64,000 bases of DNA from assembly GCF_000412335.2 (NCBI RefSeq), contig NZ_KE161030.1, positions 4,793,894-4,857,893 of the forward strand, written 5' to 3'. The notes under the pieces were generated by a model, which worked only from the letters and a program-made list of their open reading frames with translations, was not told where the DNA came from and made no database searches. Source of the DNA: Cedecea davisae DSM 4568. GTDB taxonomy: Bacteria > Pseudomonadota > Gammaproteobacteria > Enterobacterales > Enterobacteriaceae. Positions 38,432 through 48,797 of the stretch are shown piece after piece; the stretch's first letter is position 1, and every line of letters starts with the position of its first letter. A program made the translations under genes and the position numbers.

Positions 38432-39369
38432 GCGGGAGCGTCTCCGTTATAGACTTCGGCCAGAATCTCGCGTGCGCCTTTATTTAGCAACTCTTCTGCC
38501 AGCGAAACGCCCATGGCAACGGCATCTTCCGGTTTGCCCCGGCGTTCGCCGCGAACCATCACCGAACCGTCCGGCGCGCCCACCAGCGCACGCAGCCAAA
38601 GCTCATTATCTTTCAATTCTGCATAGCTGCCGATGGGCACCTGGCAGCCGCCTTCAAGGCGCATGTTCATCGCCCGTTCGGCGCTCACACGAACCGCGGT
38701 TTCATGATGATTGAGGGGGGCAAGCAACGCTCGCGTGCGCTCATCATCCAGGCGGCACTCAATGCCCACGGCACCCTGGCCGACGGCAGGTAAGGAGACT
38801 TCAGGCGGTAACGCGTAGCGGATACGGTCCTGCATCTCAAGGCGTTTCAGCCCGGCCACGGCAAGAATAATGGCATCATATTCGCCTTTATCCAGCTTGC
38901 CCAGACGGGTGCCCAGGTTGCCGCGCAGGGAGCGAATGACTAAATCTGGGCGCTGCTCGGCAATTTGGCACTGGCGGCGCAGGCTCGAGGTGCCGACGAT
39001 GCTGCCCGGTGGGAGGCTGTCCAGCGTTGGATAGTGATTCGAGACAAAGGCATCACGCGGATCGTCGCGCTCGCAGATGGTGACCAGCCCAAGACCCTCG
39101 GGGAACTCCACCGGCACATCTTTCAGCGAGTGAACGGCGATATCCGCCCGCCCGTCCAGCATTGCCAGCTCCAGCTCTTTAACGAACAATCCTTTCCCGC
39201 CTACTTTGGCTAATGGCGTGTCCAGCAGGACATCACCGCGCGTCACCATAGGCACCAGCTCAACGGTCAGCTGCGGGTGGAAAGCTTCAAGATGTTGCTT
39301 AACATAATGTGCTTGCCAGAGTGCAAGAGGACTTTGGCGAGTGGCAATTCTGAGTATATTGTCTAACAT
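38428..39369 (-). CDS. hemC: Hydroxymethylbilane synthase
   Basis: A 313-residue porphobilinogen deaminase. The dipyrromethane cofactor cysteine lies in EGGCQVPIG (about residue 242); [14 protein letters not shown] and SLKDVP are the usual active-site segments. First gene of hemCDXY, divergent from cyaA with about 290 bp between the two start codons holding both promoters. Confidence 0.97.
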   Translation of the reverse strand: MLDNILRIATRQSPLALWQAHYVKQHLEAFHPQLTVELVPMVTRGDVLLDTPLAKVGGKGLFVKELELAMLDGRADIAVHSLKDVPVEFPEGLGLVTICERDDPRDAFVSNHYPTLDSLPPGSIVGTSSLRRQCQIAEQRPDLVIRSLRGNLGTRLGKLDKGEYDAIILAVAGLKRLEMQDRIRYALPPEVSLPAVGQGAVGIECRLDDERTRALLAPLNHHETAVRVSAERAMNMRLEGGCQVPIGSYAELKDNELWLRALVGAPDGSVMVRGERRGKPEDAVAMGVSLAEELLNKGAREILAEVYNGDAPA

Positions 39370-39542
39370 GCTTGTTACCGTAATTATCGTCCACCGACCA
39401 TCCTACCACTGTTAGCGGAAGGCTGTCAGGTACGGCGGCTTTTGCGGCAACAGAGGGACGAGATTCGTATTATGGAAGAAATCGCCTTTGGCCGGGCGTT
39501 TACCCTTTTTGGTAGCGCATCTTTCTTTACGGTCAACAGGCA

Positions 39543-39564
39543 AGGTGTTAAATTGATCACGTTT
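39543..39564 (+). promoter_or_regulatory. CRP site upstream of cyaA
   Basis: TGTTA-AATTGA-TCACG (core 39546-39561) resembles TGTGA-N6-TCACA, and in E. coli a CRP site with nearly the same bases represses the main cyaA promoter. A TATAAT lies downstream at 39589-39594 and may be a promoter core, though its geometry relative to the CRP site differs from E. coli P2 as I recall it. Confidence 0.7.
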
Positions 39565-39657
39565 CCAGCAATTGCTGTCCCGATCGTTTATAATCACGGG
39601 GACAACAAACCACGAAACGGGTTTTTTCGTAATACTGAAACCATCAGGCGATATGTC

Positions 39658-42207
39658 TTGTACCTCTATATTGAGACACTTAAACAGAGACTGGATGCCA
39701 TCAACCAACTGCGCGTAGATCGCGCGCTTGCTGCCATGGGGCCTGCTTTCCAACAGGTCTACAGTCTACTGCCAACGTTATTACATTATCATCACCCGCT
39801 GATGCCGGGTTACCTTGACGGTAACGTTCCCCGGGGCATCTGCATTTACACGCCTGATGAAACCCAGCGCCACTACCTGGACGAACTCGAACTGCAGCGC
39901 GGAATGCCGCGGCAGGAGTCGGCCACGGGCGAACTGCCGATTACCGGCCTCTATTCTATGGGCAGCACCTCCTCCGTGGGGCAGAGCTGTTCATCCGACC
40001 TCGATATCTGGGTATGCCACCAGTCCTGGCTCGATAACGACGAGCGCCAGCTGTTGCAGCGCAAATGCAGCCTGCTTGAAAGCTGGGCCGCATCGCTTGG
40101 CGTCGAGGTTAGCTTCTTCCTGATTGACGAAAACCGCTTCCGCCACAATGAAAGCGGCAGCCTGGGCGGCGAAGACTGCGGCTCCACTCAGCACATCCTG
40201 CTGCTGGATGAGTTTTACCGCACCGCGGTTCGCCTCGCCGGGAAACGTATTCTCTGGAACATGGTCCCGGGCGATGAAGAAGAGCATTACGACGATTACG
40301 TCATGACGCTTTATGCCCGGGGCGTACTGACGCCGAACGAATGGCTGGATCTCGGAGGGTTGAGCTCGCTCTCCGCCGAGGAATACTTTGGTGCCAGCCT
40401 GTGGCAGCTCTATAAAAGTATCGACTCGCCTTACAAAGCGGTGCTTAAAACGCTGCTGCTGGAAGCCTACTCCTGGGAATATCCGAATACGCGCCTGCTG
40501 GCAAAAGATATCAAGCAGCGCCTGCACGATGGCGAAATTGTCTCGTTTGGCCTCGATCCATACTGCATGATGCTGGAACGCGTGACCGACTACCTCACGC
40601 AAATTGAGGACAACGCGCGCCTTGACCTCGTACGCCGCTGCTTCTATCTGAAAGTCTGCGAAAAACTGTCGCGGGAACGCGCCTGCGTCGGCTGGCGCAG
40701 AGAAGTGCTGACCCAACTGGTGAAAGGCTGGGGCTGGGACGAGGCTCGCCTCGCCATGCTGGATAACCGCGCCAACTGGAAAATCGACCAGGTGCGCGAA
40801 GCGCATAACGAGCTGCTCGACGCGATGATGCAAAGCTATCGCAACCTGATTCGCTTTGCGCGCCGTAATAATCTGAGCGTTTCCGCCAGCCCGCAGGATA
40901 TTGGCGTGCTTACGCGTAAGCTGTATGCGGCTTTTGAAGCGCTTCCGGGGAAAGTCACGCTGGTTAACCCGCAGATCTCGCCCGATCTCTCCGAGCCAAA
41001 TCTGACCTTTATCCATGTGCCGCTGGGCCGCGCAAACCGCTCCGGCTGGTATCTGTACAACCGCGCGCCGAACATGGATTCCATCGTCAGCCATCAACCG
41101 CTGGAATATAACCGTTATCTTAATAAGCTGGTGGCATGGGCCTACTTTAACGGCCTGCTGACCTCACGCACTCGCCTGTTTATTAAGGGCAACGGCATTT
41201 GTGATTTACCGAAGCTGCAGGAGATGGTGGCGGATGTTTCACATCACTTCCCGCTGCGTCTTCCGGCCCCAACGCCAAAAGCGCTCTACAGCCCGTGCGA
41301 AATTCGCCATCTGGCGATAATCGTCAACCTCGAATATGACCCGACGGCTGCCTTCCGCAATCAGGTGGTTCATTTTGATTTCCGCAAGCTGGATGTGTTC
41401 AGCTTCGGTGAGCAGCAGCAATGCCTGATAGGCAGCGTGGACCTGCTGTACCGCAACTCCTGGAATGAAGTGCGTACCCTGCACTTTAACGGCGAGCAGG
41501 CGATGATCGAGGCGCTGAAGACTATTCTGGGCAAAATGCACCAGGACGCCGCGCCGCCGGATAGCGTTGAAGTGTTCTGCTATAGCCAGCATCTGCGTGG
41601 CCTTATCCGCACTCGCGTTCAGCAACTGGTCTCCGAGTGTATTGAATTCCGCCTTTCCAGCACCCGCCAGGAACCCGGCCGCTTTAAGGCGCTGCGCGTT
41701 TCCGGCCAGACATGGGGCCTGTTCTTCGAACGCCTGAATGTTTCGGTTCAGAAACTGGAAAACGCCGTCGAATTTTATGGCGCTATCTCGCACAACAAGT
41801 TGCACGGCCTGTCCGTTCAGGTTGGCACTAATCAGGTTCAGCTACCCGCCGTGGTGGACGGTTTTGCCAGCGAAGGGATTATTCAGTTCTTCTTCGAAGA
41901 GGCTGGTGAAGATCAGGGCTTCAATATCTATATTCTGGACGAAAGCAACCGGGCGGAGGTTTACCACCACTGCGAGGGGAGCAAAGAGGAGCTGGTGCGC
42001 GACGTTAGCCGCTTCTATTCGTCATCCCACGACCGCTTTACCTACGGCTCAAGCTTTATCAACTTCAACCTGCCGCAGTTCTATCAAATCGTGAAGGTCG
42101 ATGGCCGGATGCAGGTCATTCCGTTCCGCACCCAGTCGATAGCAACAGCCGCGCCGGTTAATCAGGACGACAACTCAGCGCCGCTGCTGCAGCAGTATCA
42201 GCAGTAA
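39658..42207 (+). CDS. cyaA: Adenylate cyclase, class I
   Basis: An 849-residue enzyme making cAMP. The N-terminal catalytic half carries the nucleotidyltransferase signature [19 protein letters not shown]; the C-terminal half is the regulatory domain responding to phosphorylated EIIA-Glc. The start is TTG at 39658 ([10 protein letters not shown]), aligning with E. coli, where the poor UUG codon limits synthesis. AGGCGA precedes it. The frame stays open to 39442, but that part crosses the CRP site. Confidence 0.95.
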   Translation: MYLYIETLKQRLDAINQLRVDRALAAMGPAFQQVYSLLPTLLHYHHPLMPGYLDGNVPRGICIYTPDETQRHYLDELELQRGMPRQESATGELPITGLYSMGSTSSVGQSCSSDLDIWVCHQSWLDNDERQLLQRKCSLLESWAASLGVEVSFFLIDENRFRHNESGSLGGEDCGSTQHILLLDEFYRTAVRLAGKRILWNMVPGDEEEHYDDYVMTLYARGVLTPNEWLDLGGLSSLSAEEYFGASLWQLYKSIDSPYKAVLKTLLLEAYSWEYPNTRLLAKDIKQRLHDGEIVSFGLDPYCMMLERVTDYLTQIEDNARLDLVRRCFYLKVCEKLSRERACVGWRREVLTQLVKGWGWDEARLAMLDNRANWKIDQVREAHNELLDAMMQSYRNLIRFARRNNLSVSASPQDIGVLTRKLYAAFEALPGKVTLVNPQISPDLSEPNLTFIHVPLGRANRSGWYLYNRAPNMDSIVSHQPLEYNRYLNKLVAWAYFNGLLTSRTRLFIKGNGICDLPKLQEMVADVSHHFPLRLPAPTPKALYSPCEIRHLAIIVNLEYDPTAAFRNQVVHFDFRKLDVFSFGEQQQCLIGSVDLLYRNSWNEVRTLHFNGEQAMIEALKTILGKMHQDAAPPDSVEVFCYSQHLRGLIRTRVQQLVSECIEFRLSSTRQEPGRFKALRVSGQTWGLFFERLNVSVQKLENAVEFYGAISHNKLHGLSVQVGTNQVQLPAVVDGFASEGIIQFFFEEAGEDQGFNIYILDESNRAEVYHHCEGSKEELVRDVSRFYSSSHDRFTYGSSFINFNLPQFYQIVKVDGRMQVIPFRTQSIATAAPVNQDDNSAPLLQQYQQ

Positions 42208-42528
42208 TTAGCGGAAGCTAACGGCTTCACCCGCCTGCTGGGAACTTGCTTCTTCCATTAACTGCCAGAATTCAGCGCCGCTGCGGTCGCAAATCCACTC
42301 ATCACCTTTGAGGTTGAAATGGTAGCCGCCGCTTTTGGTTGCCAGCCACACCTGATGAAGCGGCTCCTGGCGATTGATAATAATTTTGCTGCCGTTTTCG
42401 AAGCTGATGGTCAGCACCCCGCCGTTGATTTCGCAATCAATGTCGCTGTCGCCGTCCCAGTCATCGAGACGTTCTTCAATGGTGCGCCACAGGTCATCGG
42501 CTAATAGATGAAATTCGCTGTCGTTCAT
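42208..42528 (-). CDS. cyaY: Frataxin homologue CyaY
   Basis: A 106-residue frataxin that binds iron and tunes IscS-IscU Fe-S assembly. The acidic first helix ([25 protein letters not shown]) and the beta-sheet core with [14 protein letters not shown] are characteristic. Tail-to-tail with cyaA with no spacer. The DUF2620-like gene upstream on the same strand could be co-transcribed. Confidence 0.96.
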   Translation of the reverse strand: MNDSEFHLLADDLWRTIEERLDDWDGDSDIDCEINGGVLTISFENGSKIIINRQEPLHQVWLATKSGGYHFNLKGDEWICDRSGAEFWQLMEEASSQQAGEAVSFR

Positions 42529-42591
42529 GTCTGCTTCCTGTTGGTATTTCAGGGCAGTATAAAAGCATCGGGGATATTAAGAAACTCTGCT

Positions 42592-42951
42592 TCAGGCATC
42601 ATCGAGATAGTGAACCAGCAGGGGGATGGCGCGGGAAGCATTCTCGATGGAAATGCCAAATGCGACCTTTCCATCCCGCACCCAGCGCGCAATTTGCTGC
42701 TCTCTGGCCGGTGAGTCCGGGCTGGAGATTGTGCAGCATTTCTCTGAACCCAAAACGGCGACTGCAACGGCCAGAGCCGGGCCAATCCCGGAGTGAAAAG
42801 CGCCGATGGTATAATGGAGATCGCCACGCTTGACCGAATTTGCCGCTTCCATATCGCTGACCAGCTGTGTGGTAAACCTGCCGGGGGCCGCCTGTTCAAT
42901 TAAAATCTGCACTGCTTCACGTTCCAAACCCGTTATGCCGATCCGTTTCAT
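42592..42951 (-). CDS. DUF2620 (YhfU-like) protein
   Basis: A 119-residue soluble protein beginning MKRIGITGLERE and ending AIPLLVHYLDDA. DMEAAN-x-VK, HYTIGAFHSGIGPALAVAVAVLG and GKVAFGIS resemble E. coli YhfU of the DUF2620 family, which in E. coli belongs to the yhf sugar/phosphotriesterase-like cluster. Here it stands alone, 63 bp upstream of cyaY. Glycine-rich, so a small-molecule binding fold is possible. Function unknown. Confidence 0.75.
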   Translation of the reverse strand: MKRIGITGLEREAVQILIEQAAPGRFTTQLVSDMEAANSVKRGDLHYTIGAFHSGIGPALAVAVAVLGSEKCCTISSPDSPAREQQIARWVRDGKVAFGISIENASRAIPLLVHYLDDA

Positions 42952-43165
42952 CTATGTCACCTCATTAAAAGACAACAAGCGTTCGTTCCGAGCAGCTGCG
43001 GGGCGGCAATCGAAGATGCCCCTTAATCAGGGTAAACCAGAGATTATTTTCTTGCCTGGTTTGGCAGGTGACGATTTTCAGCGGTAATGGGCAACGAGAG
43101 TATTGCTTTTCAGGGTTCACCTGCGATGATAGACGGCAGAATAGTGAATCACAGGCAACCCCATA

Positions 43166-43372
43166 ATGAAGAAGATTTTCTGCCCTCTTGCTCTGGCGCT
43201 GATGCTTGCAAGCCTTACCGGCTGCGGCCTGAAGGGGCCTCTTTACTTCCCGCCGGCGGATACCAAAGCCAAGCCGACGACCCATAGCGCAACCCCTGAA
43301 CAGACAATCCAGACGACGCCATCCCGTAACAGCCGTGGTACGGATAATGGGCCGACTCAGGTTATTTACTAG
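43166..43372 (+). CDS. lptM: LptD-assembly lipoprotein LptM
   Basis: A 68-residue outer-membrane lipoprotein (formerly YifL). The signal peptide ends in lipobox LTGC with Cys20 as lipidation site, followed by [10 protein letters not shown], the conserved segment that assists LptDE oxidative maturation, and a Thr/Ser-rich tail. It lies 38 bp upstream of dapF, as in E. coli. Confidence 0.93.
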   Translation: MKKIFCPLALALMLASLTGCGLKGPLYFPPADTKAKPTTHSATPEQTIQTTPSRNSRGTDNGPTQVIY

Positions 43373-43410
43373 CTAAACCGTGCTTTGTCACCGCGCTAAT
43401 GGAGCAGAAG

Positions 43411-44235
43411 ATGCAGTTCTCTAAAATGCATGGCCTTGGTAATGACTTTATGGTCGTGGACGCGGTAACGCAGAATATCTATTTCTCTCCGGAACTGATC
43501 CGGCGTCTGGCGGATCGTCACCTCGGCGTAGGCTTCGATCAGCTATTGATCGTCGAACCGCCGTATGATCCCGATCTCGACTTTCATTACCGGATCTTCA
43601 ACGCAGACGGCAGCGAAGTCTCCCAGTGCGGCAACGGCGCGCGCTGCTTTGCCCGTTTTGTGCGTCTCAAGGGGCTGACCAATAAGCGAGAAATTCGCGT
43701 CAGCACCGCGAATGGCCGCATGGTGCTCACCGTGACGGAAGATGAGATGGTGCGCGTCAATATGGGCGAACCAAACTTCGAGCCTTCTCAGGTTCCGTTC
43801 CGGGCAAACAAAGCGGAAAAGACCTATATTATGCGTGCCGCCGAGCAAACCATTATGTGCGGCGTGGTCTCGATGGGTAATCCCCACTGTGTGATTCAGG
43901 TCGACGATATAGAAACCGCAGCGGTGGAAACTCTGGGGCCTGTGATGGAAAGCCATGAGCGTTTTCCTGAACGAGCCAACATCGGTTTTATGCAGGTTGT
44001 TAGCCGCGAGCACGTAAAGCTGCGCGTTTATGAGCGCGGAGCCGGTGAGACTCAGGCCTGCGGCAGCGGAGCCTGCGGTGCGGTAGCGGTTGGCATTCAG
44101 CAAGGTTTACTGGCGGAGCAGGTGCGCGTTGAGCTGCCCGGCGGCCGCCTTGATATCGCCTGGAAAGGGCCGGGTTCACCGCTGTATATGACCGGCCCGG
44201 CGGCCCATGTCTACGATGGATTTATACATCTATGA
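43411..44235 (+). CDS. dapF: Diaminopimelate epimerase
   Basis: A 274-residue PLP-independent epimerase converting LL- to meso-DAP for lysine and peptidoglycan. The two catalytic cysteines lie in [10 protein letters not shown] and [11 protein letters not shown]. The ATG at 43411 gives [10 protein letters not shown] as in E. coli; an ATG at 43399 would add four residues. Overlaps yigA by four bases, starting a tightly packed operon. Confidence 0.97.
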   Translation: MQFSKMHGLGNDFMVVDAVTQNIYFSPELIRRLADRHLGVGFDQLLIVEPPYDPDLDFHYRIFNADGSEVSQCGNGARCFARFVRLKGLTNKREIRVSTANGRMVLTVTEDEMVRVNMGEPNFEPSQVPFRANKAEKTYIMRAAEQTIMCGVVSMGNPHCVIQVDDIETAAVETLGPVMESHERFPERANIGFMQVVSREHVKLRVYERGAGETQACGSGACGAVAVGIQQGLLAEQVRVELPGGRLDIAWKGPGSPLYMTGPAAHVYDGFIHL

Positions 44236-44936
44236 AGAACGCCGAGGAACAGCAAGAAGCCCTTCTGGAACTTAACGATCTCGCGGTCGCCGAGTACCTT
44301 CAGCGCAACCCCGATTTCTTTATTCGTAACGCCCACCAGGTGGAGAGCATGCAGGTGCCGCACCCGGTGCGCGGCACCGTTTCGCTGGTGGAGTGGCATA
44401 TGGCCCGGAGCCGTAACCACATTAACCACCTTGAAGAGAACATGACGCTGCTCATGGAGCAGGCAAGCGCTAACGAAGGCTTGTTTTACCGTCTGTTGAA
44501 GCTTCAGGGGCGTCTGGCTTCGGCCTCCAGCCTGCAGGAGATGCTTAATCGCCTGCACCGCTGGGCGCGGGAAATGGGGCTGGCGGGTGCGAATATCCGG
44601 CTTTTTGCTGACCGCTGGCGTATCGGCGCGCCGTCCGACTTTACTCATCTGGCGCTAAACCGGCAGGCCTTTGAGCCGCTGCGTATTCAGCGCCTCGGTG
44701 AAAGCCAGCACTATCTTGGCCCGCTGAACGGCCCGGAGCTGCTGCTGGTGCTGCCGCAGGCGAAAGCGATTGGCTCGGTAGCGCTGTCGCTGATGGGCAA
44801 CGAAGGTGACCTTGGCGTACTGCTGTTCAGCAGTCGTGATCCCCAGCATTATCAGCAGGGTCAGGGTACACAGCTGTTGCACGAACTGGCGCTGATGCTG
44901 CCCGACCTGTTGGAGCGCTGGATTGAACGCGCATGA
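44232..44936 (+). CDS. yigA: DUF484 protein YigA
   Basis: A 234-residue protein of the DUF484 family. An N-terminal helical segment with [11 protein letters not shown] is followed by a coiled-coil-like stretch (about residues 55-85) and a GAF-like C-terminal half. It lies between dapF and xerC with four-base overlaps at both ends, an order kept across gamma-proteobacteria. Function unknown. Confidence 0.93.
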   Translation: MKNAEEQQEALLELNDLAVAEYLQRNPDFFIRNAHQVESMQVPHPVRGTVSLVEWHMARSRNHINHLEENMTLLMEQASANEGLFYRLLKLQGRLASASSLQEMLNRLHRWAREMGLAGANIRLFADRWRIGAPSDFTHLALNRQAFEPLRIQRLGESQHYLGPLNGPELLLVLPQAKAIGSVALSLMGNEGDLGVLLFSSRDPQHYQQGQGTQLLHELALMLPDLLERWIERA

Positions 44937-45838
44937 CGGACTCCTCGCTACAGCTCCATGTTGATGGTTTCCTGCGTTATTTGAAGGTTGAGCGCCAGCT
45001 CAGCCCGCTCACCCTGCTTAACTACCGGCGCCAGCTGGGGGCGATTGTCCACCTTGGCGAAGAGATGAAGCTGAAAAGCTGGCAGCAGTGCGATGCCGCC
45101 ACGGTTCGCTCGCTGGCGGTACGCAGCCGCAGAGCCGGTCTTCAGGCTTCCAGCCTGGCGCTCAGGCTCTCTGCATTACGCAGCTTTTTCGACTGGATGG
45201 TCAGCCAGGGCGAGCTAAAAGCCAACCCGGCGAAAGGCATTACCACCCCGAAGGCCGGGCGACACCTGCCAAAAAACATTGAAGTGGATGACGTTAATCA
45301 TCTGCTGGATATCGATCTCAACGATCCCCTGGCGGTACGCGACCGGGCGATGCTGGAAGTGATGTACGGTGCGGGTCTGCGTCTTTCCGAGCTGGTGAAC
45401 ATGGACTGCGGCCATATTGACTTGTCTACCGGTGAAGTGTGGGTCATGGGCAAGGGCAGCAAAGAACGCCGCGTACCCGTTGGCCGCAGCGCCGTAACCT
45501 GGGTTGAGCACTGGCTCGATCTGCGTGAGCTGTTTGGCCCGGACGATGACGCTTTGTTCCTCGCCAAAACTGGGAAAAGGATCTCGGCCCGTAATGTGCA
45601 AAAGCGTTTTGCCGAATGGGGCATCAAGCAGGGGCTAAGCAGCCATATACACCCTCATAAGCTGCGCCATTCGTTCGCCACGCACATGTTGGAGTCCAGC
45701 GGCGACTTGCGAGCGGTTCAGGAGCTGCTGGGCCACGCTAACCTCTCTACCACGCAAATCTATACCCATCTCGACTTTCAACATTTAGCCTCGGTGTATG
45801 ATGCAGCGCATCCACGCGCCAAACGGGGGAAATCGTAA
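44933..45838 (+). CDS. xerC: Site-specific tyrosine recombinase XerC
   Basis: A 301-residue recombinase that acts with XerD at dif to resolve chromosome dimers. N-terminal SAM-like core-binding domain, then the catalytic domain with Arg in [10 protein letters not shown], Lys in [35 protein letters not shown] (His and nucleophilic Tyr). Shares the A of TAATG with yigB. Confidence 0.97.
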   Translation: MTDSSLQLHVDGFLRYLKVERQLSPLTLLNYRRQLGAIVHLGEEMKLKSWQQCDAATVRSLAVRSRRAGLQASSLALRLSALRSFFDWMVSQGELKANPAKGITTPKAGRHLPKNIEVDDVNHLLDIDLNDPLAVRDRAMLEVMYGAGLRLSELVNMDCGHIDLSTGEVWVMGKGSKERRVPVGRSAVTWVEHWLDLRELFGPDDDALFLAKTGKRISARNVQKRFAEWGIKQGLSSHIHPHKLRHSFATHMLESSGDLRAVQELLGHANLSTTQIYTHLDFQHLASVYDAAHPRAKRGKS

Positions 45839-46554
45839 TGCATTTTTACCGCCAGCTCGGGCAAATTGCCGCTCTGACCTTCGATCTTGACGACACGCTG
45901 TACGATAACCGCCCGGTTATCCTGCGTACCGTGCAGGAATCGCTGACTTTCGTGCAGAATTACCATCCAAACCTTAGCGCTTTGACCACGTCGGACTTCT
46001 ACCGCAGGCGTGAAGCATTGCTAAAGAAAGAGCCTGAAATTTATCATGACGTTACGGAATGGCGTCGCCGTTCCGTTGAACAACTCATGCTGGATGCCGG
46101 GCTAAGTGCGGAAGACGCTTTTGCCGGTGCCGCCGCCGCGATGGAAAACTTTGCCAAATGGCGCAGCCGGATTGATATCCCACAGGAAACCCACGACACG
46201 CTGGCCGCGCTCGCCGCGAAATGGCCGCTGGTGGCTATCACCAACGGCAATGCTGAGCCTCACCTGTTTGGGCTGGATAAATACTTCAAATTCATTCTGC
46301 GTGCCGGGCCGGATGGCCGTGCCAAGCCGTTCAGCGATATGTATCACCTGGCCGCGAGCAGGCTGGGCGTGCCGCTGGAGCAAATTCTGCACGTTGGCGA
46401 TGACCTGACGACCGACGTGGCGGGCGCGGTTCGCTGCGGCATGCAGGCATGCTGGATAAATCTGCGCGAAGGCGACCTGATGCGGATAGATGACAGCCGT
46501 TTGTTGCCCCATCTGGAGATTTCGCGGTTGGCATCCCTGAGCGCGCTGATATAA
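45838..46554 (+). CDS. yigB: HAD-family FMN/5-amino-6-(5-phosphoribitylamino)uracil phosphatase YigB
   Basis: A 238-residue haloacid dehalogenase-like phosphatase. Motif I reads [11 protein letters not shown], motif II AITNGN, motif III Lys in RAKPFSDM and motif [11 protein letters not shown]. In E. coli YigB dephosphorylates FMN and the riboflavin precursor. Coupled to xerC and upstream of uvrD. Confidence 0.94.
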   Translation: MHFYRQLGQIAALTFDLDDTLYDNRPVILRTVQESLTFVQNYHPNLSALTTSDFYRRREALLKKEPEIYHDVTEWRRRSVEQLMLDAGLSAEDAFAGAAAAMENFAKWRSRIDIPQETHDTLAALAAKWPLVAITNGNAEPHLFGLDKYFKFILRAGPDGRAKPFSDMYHLAASRLGVPLEQILHVGDDLTTDVAGAVRCGMQACWINLREGDLMRIDDSRLLPHLEISRLASLSALI

Positions 46555-46566
46555 TCGTCAATAATT

Positions 46567-46582
46567 CTGTATAAATCACCAG
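46567..46582 (+). promoter_or_regulatory. LexA box of uvrD
   Basis: CTGTATAAATCACCAG fits the SOS box CTG-N10-CAG with an A+T-rich centre, 53 bp before the uvrD start, matching the known SOS control of E. coli uvrD. Confidence 0.85.
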
Positions 46583-46618
46583 TGGTTAATACTCGTCATC
46601 ATTCGAGTTTTAACCACT
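46581..46618 (+). terminator. Hairpin in the uvrD leader (attenuator-like)
   Basis: AGTGGTTAATACTCG pairs with CGAGTTTTAACCACT across an eight-base loop, with one mismatch. It starts inside the LexA box and ends 16 bp before the uvrD ATG. E. coli uvrD has a leader terminator described as an attenuator; the T-run here is short. Confidence 0.55.
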
Positions 46619-46634
46619 TTACACGGCGGTGCCA

Positions 46635-48797
46635 ATGGACGTTTCTTACCTGCTTGATAGCCTCAATGATAAACAGCGTGAAGCGGTTGCCGCCAAGCGC
46701 AGCAATATGCTGGTGCTGGCCGGGGCGGGCAGTGGTAAGACTCGCGTGTTGGTTCACCGCATCGCGTGGTTGATGACGGTCGAAAACTGTTCACCGTATT
46801 CCATTATGGCGGTGACCTTTACCAACAAAGCGGCGGCGGAAATGCGCCATCGTATTAGCCAATTGATGGGCACCAGCCAGGGCGGCATGTGGGTTGGCAC
46901 CTTCCACGGGCTGGCTCACCGCCTGCTGCGCGCCCACCATATGGATGCCAACCTGCCGCAGGATTTCCAGATTCTCGATAGCGAAGACCAGCTGCGCCTG
47001 CTCAAACGCCTGATTAAGGCGATGAACCTTGACGAGAAGCAGTGGCCACCGCGTCAGGCTATGTGGTACATCAACGGCAAAAAAGACGAAGGCCTGCGCC
47101 CGCACCACGTCGAAAGCTACGGCAATCCGGTGGAGCAAACCTGGCAGAAGGTTTACCAGGCTTATCAGGAAGCGTGCGATCGCGCCGGGCTGGTGGATTT
47201 TGCCGAGCTGCTGCTGCGTGCCCACGAGCTTTGGCTGAACAAACCGCATATCTTGAACCACTACCGCGAACGCTTCACCAATATCCTGGTGGACGAATTC
47301 CAGGATACTAACAACATTCAGTACGCGTGGATCCGCCTGCTGGCCGGGGATTCCGGCAAGGTAATGATCGTCGGCGATGATGACCAGTCTATCTACGGCT
47401 GGCGCGGCGCTCAGGTTGAAAATATTCAGCGCTTCCTTAACGACTTCCCCGGCGCACAAACTATTCGTCTGGAGCAAAACTACCGCTCGACGAACAACAT
47501 TCTGAACGCCGCCAACGCCCTGATTGCCAACAACTCGGGTCGCCTTGGGAAAGAGTTGTGGACCGACGGTAGCGACGGCGAACCTATCTCTATCTATTGC
47601 GCCTTCAACGAGCTGGATGAAGCGCGCTTTGTGGTAAACCGCATCAAGACCTGGCAGGAAAACGGCGGCGTGCTGGAAAAATGCGCCATTCTTTACCGCA
47701 GCAACGCCCAGTCGCGTGTGCTGGAAGAGGCGCTGCTTCAGGCCAGCATGCCTTACCGTATCTATGGCGGCATGCGATTCTTCGAACGCCAGGAAATCAA
47801 AGACGCGCTTTCTTATCTGCGCCTGATGGCAAACCGCAATGACGATGCCGCCTTCGAGCGTGTGGTCAATACGCCAACCCGCGGCATTGGCGACCGCACC
47901 CTGGACGTCGTGCGCCAGGCGTCCCGCGACCAGCAGCTAACGCTGTGGCAGGCCTGTCGCCTGCTGTTGCAGGAAAAAGCGCTGGCCGGGCGCGCGGCCT
48001 CGGCGCTCCAGCGCTTTATGGAGCTTATCGACGCTCTGGCGCATGAAACTGCCGACATGCCGCTGCACGTTCAGACCGATCGCGTGATTAAGGATTCCGG
48101 CCTGTTCATGATGTACGAGCAGGAGAAAGGCGAGAAAGGCCAGACCCGTATTGAGAACTTAGAGGAGCTGGTCACCGCTACGCGCCAGTTTAGCTATCAG
48201 GATGAAGACGAAGATCTGATGCCGCTGCAGGCGTTTCTCTCCCACGCCGCGCTTGAGGCGGGTGAAGGTCAGGCGGACACCTGGCAGGATGCGGTGCAGC
48301 TGATGACGCTTCACTCGGCAAAAGGCCTCGAATTCCCGCAGGTGTTTATCGTCGGGATGGAAGAAGGAATGTTCCCGAGCCAGATGTCGCTCGACGAAGG
48401 CGGGCGCCTGGAAGAAGAGCGTCGCCTGGCCTACGTGGGCGTCACCCGCGCGATGCAGAAACTGACCCTGACCTACGCCGAAACCCGCCGTCTGTATGGT
48501 AAAGAGGTCTATCATCGGCCTTCACGTTTTATCGGGGAACTGCCGGAAAACTGTATTGAAGAAGTTCGCCTGCGCGCCAGCATCAGCCGACCGGTAAGCC
48601 ATCAGCGTATGGGCACGCCGGTTGCGCAGAATGATTCAGGCTTTAGTCTTGGGCAGCGCGTGCGCCATCCTAAATTCGGCGAAGGTACCGTGGTTAACCT
48701 TGAAGGTAGCGGCGAGCACAGCCGCCTTCAGGTGGCGTTTCAGGGGCAGGGAATTAAGTGGCTGGTTGCCGCCTATGCCCGGTTGGAAACCGTGTAA
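46635..48797 (+). CDS. uvrD: DNA helicase II UvrD
   Basis: A 720-residue SF1A 3'-5' helicase for nucleotide excision and mismatch repair. Walker A AGAGSGKT is near residue 29, motif II VDEFQDTN, motif [17 protein letters not shown], motif IV EQNYRST and motif VI VGVTRAMQKL, with the C-terminal Tudor-like domain (GQRVRHPKFGEGTVV) that binds RNA polymerase. The ATG at 46635 gives MDVSYLLDSL; a GTG at 46629 adds two residues. Confidence 0.97.
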   Translation: MDVSYLLDSLNDKQREAVAAKRSNMLVLAGAGSGKTRVLVHRIAWLMTVENCSPYSIMAVTFTNKAAAEMRHRISQLMGTSQGGMWVGTFHGLAHRLLRAHHMDANLPQDFQILDSEDQLRLLKRLIKAMNLDEKQWPPRQAMWYINGKKDEGLRPHHVESYGNPVEQTWQKVYQAYQEACDRAGLVDFAELLLRAHELWLNKPHILNHYRERFTNILVDEFQDTNNIQYAWIRLLAGDSGKVMIVGDDDQSIYGWRGAQVENIQRFLNDFPGAQTIRLEQNYRSTNNILNAANALIANNSGRLGKELWTDGSDGEPISIYCAFNELDEARFVVNRIKTWQENGGVLEKCAILYRSNAQSRVLEEALLQASMPYRIYGGMRFFERQEIKDALSYLRLMANRNDDAAFERVVNTPTRGIGDRTLDVVRQASRDQQLTLWQACRLLLQEKALAGRAASALQRFMELIDALAHETADMPLHVQTDRVIKDSGLFMMYEQEKGEKGQTRIENLEELVTATRQFSYQDEDEDLMPLQAFLSHAALEAGEGQADTWQDAVQLMTLHSAKGLEFPQVFIVGMEEGMFPSQMSLDEGGRLEEERRLAYVGVTRAMQKLTLTYAETRRLYGKEVYHRPSRFIGELPENCIEEVRLRASISRPVSHQRMGTPVAQNDSGFSLGQRVRHPKFGEGTVVNLEGSGEHSRLQVAFQGQGIKWLVAAYARLETV

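Noticed and set aside
39991-41097. 368-codon minus-strand ORF opposite cyaA
   Set aside because: Antisense shadow of cyaA; no recognisable domain or start signal.
42965-43287. ORFs in the gap and overlap region around lptM (106 codons minus, 66 codons plus)
   Set aside because: They cross the lptM signal peptide in other frames and lack any family resemblance.
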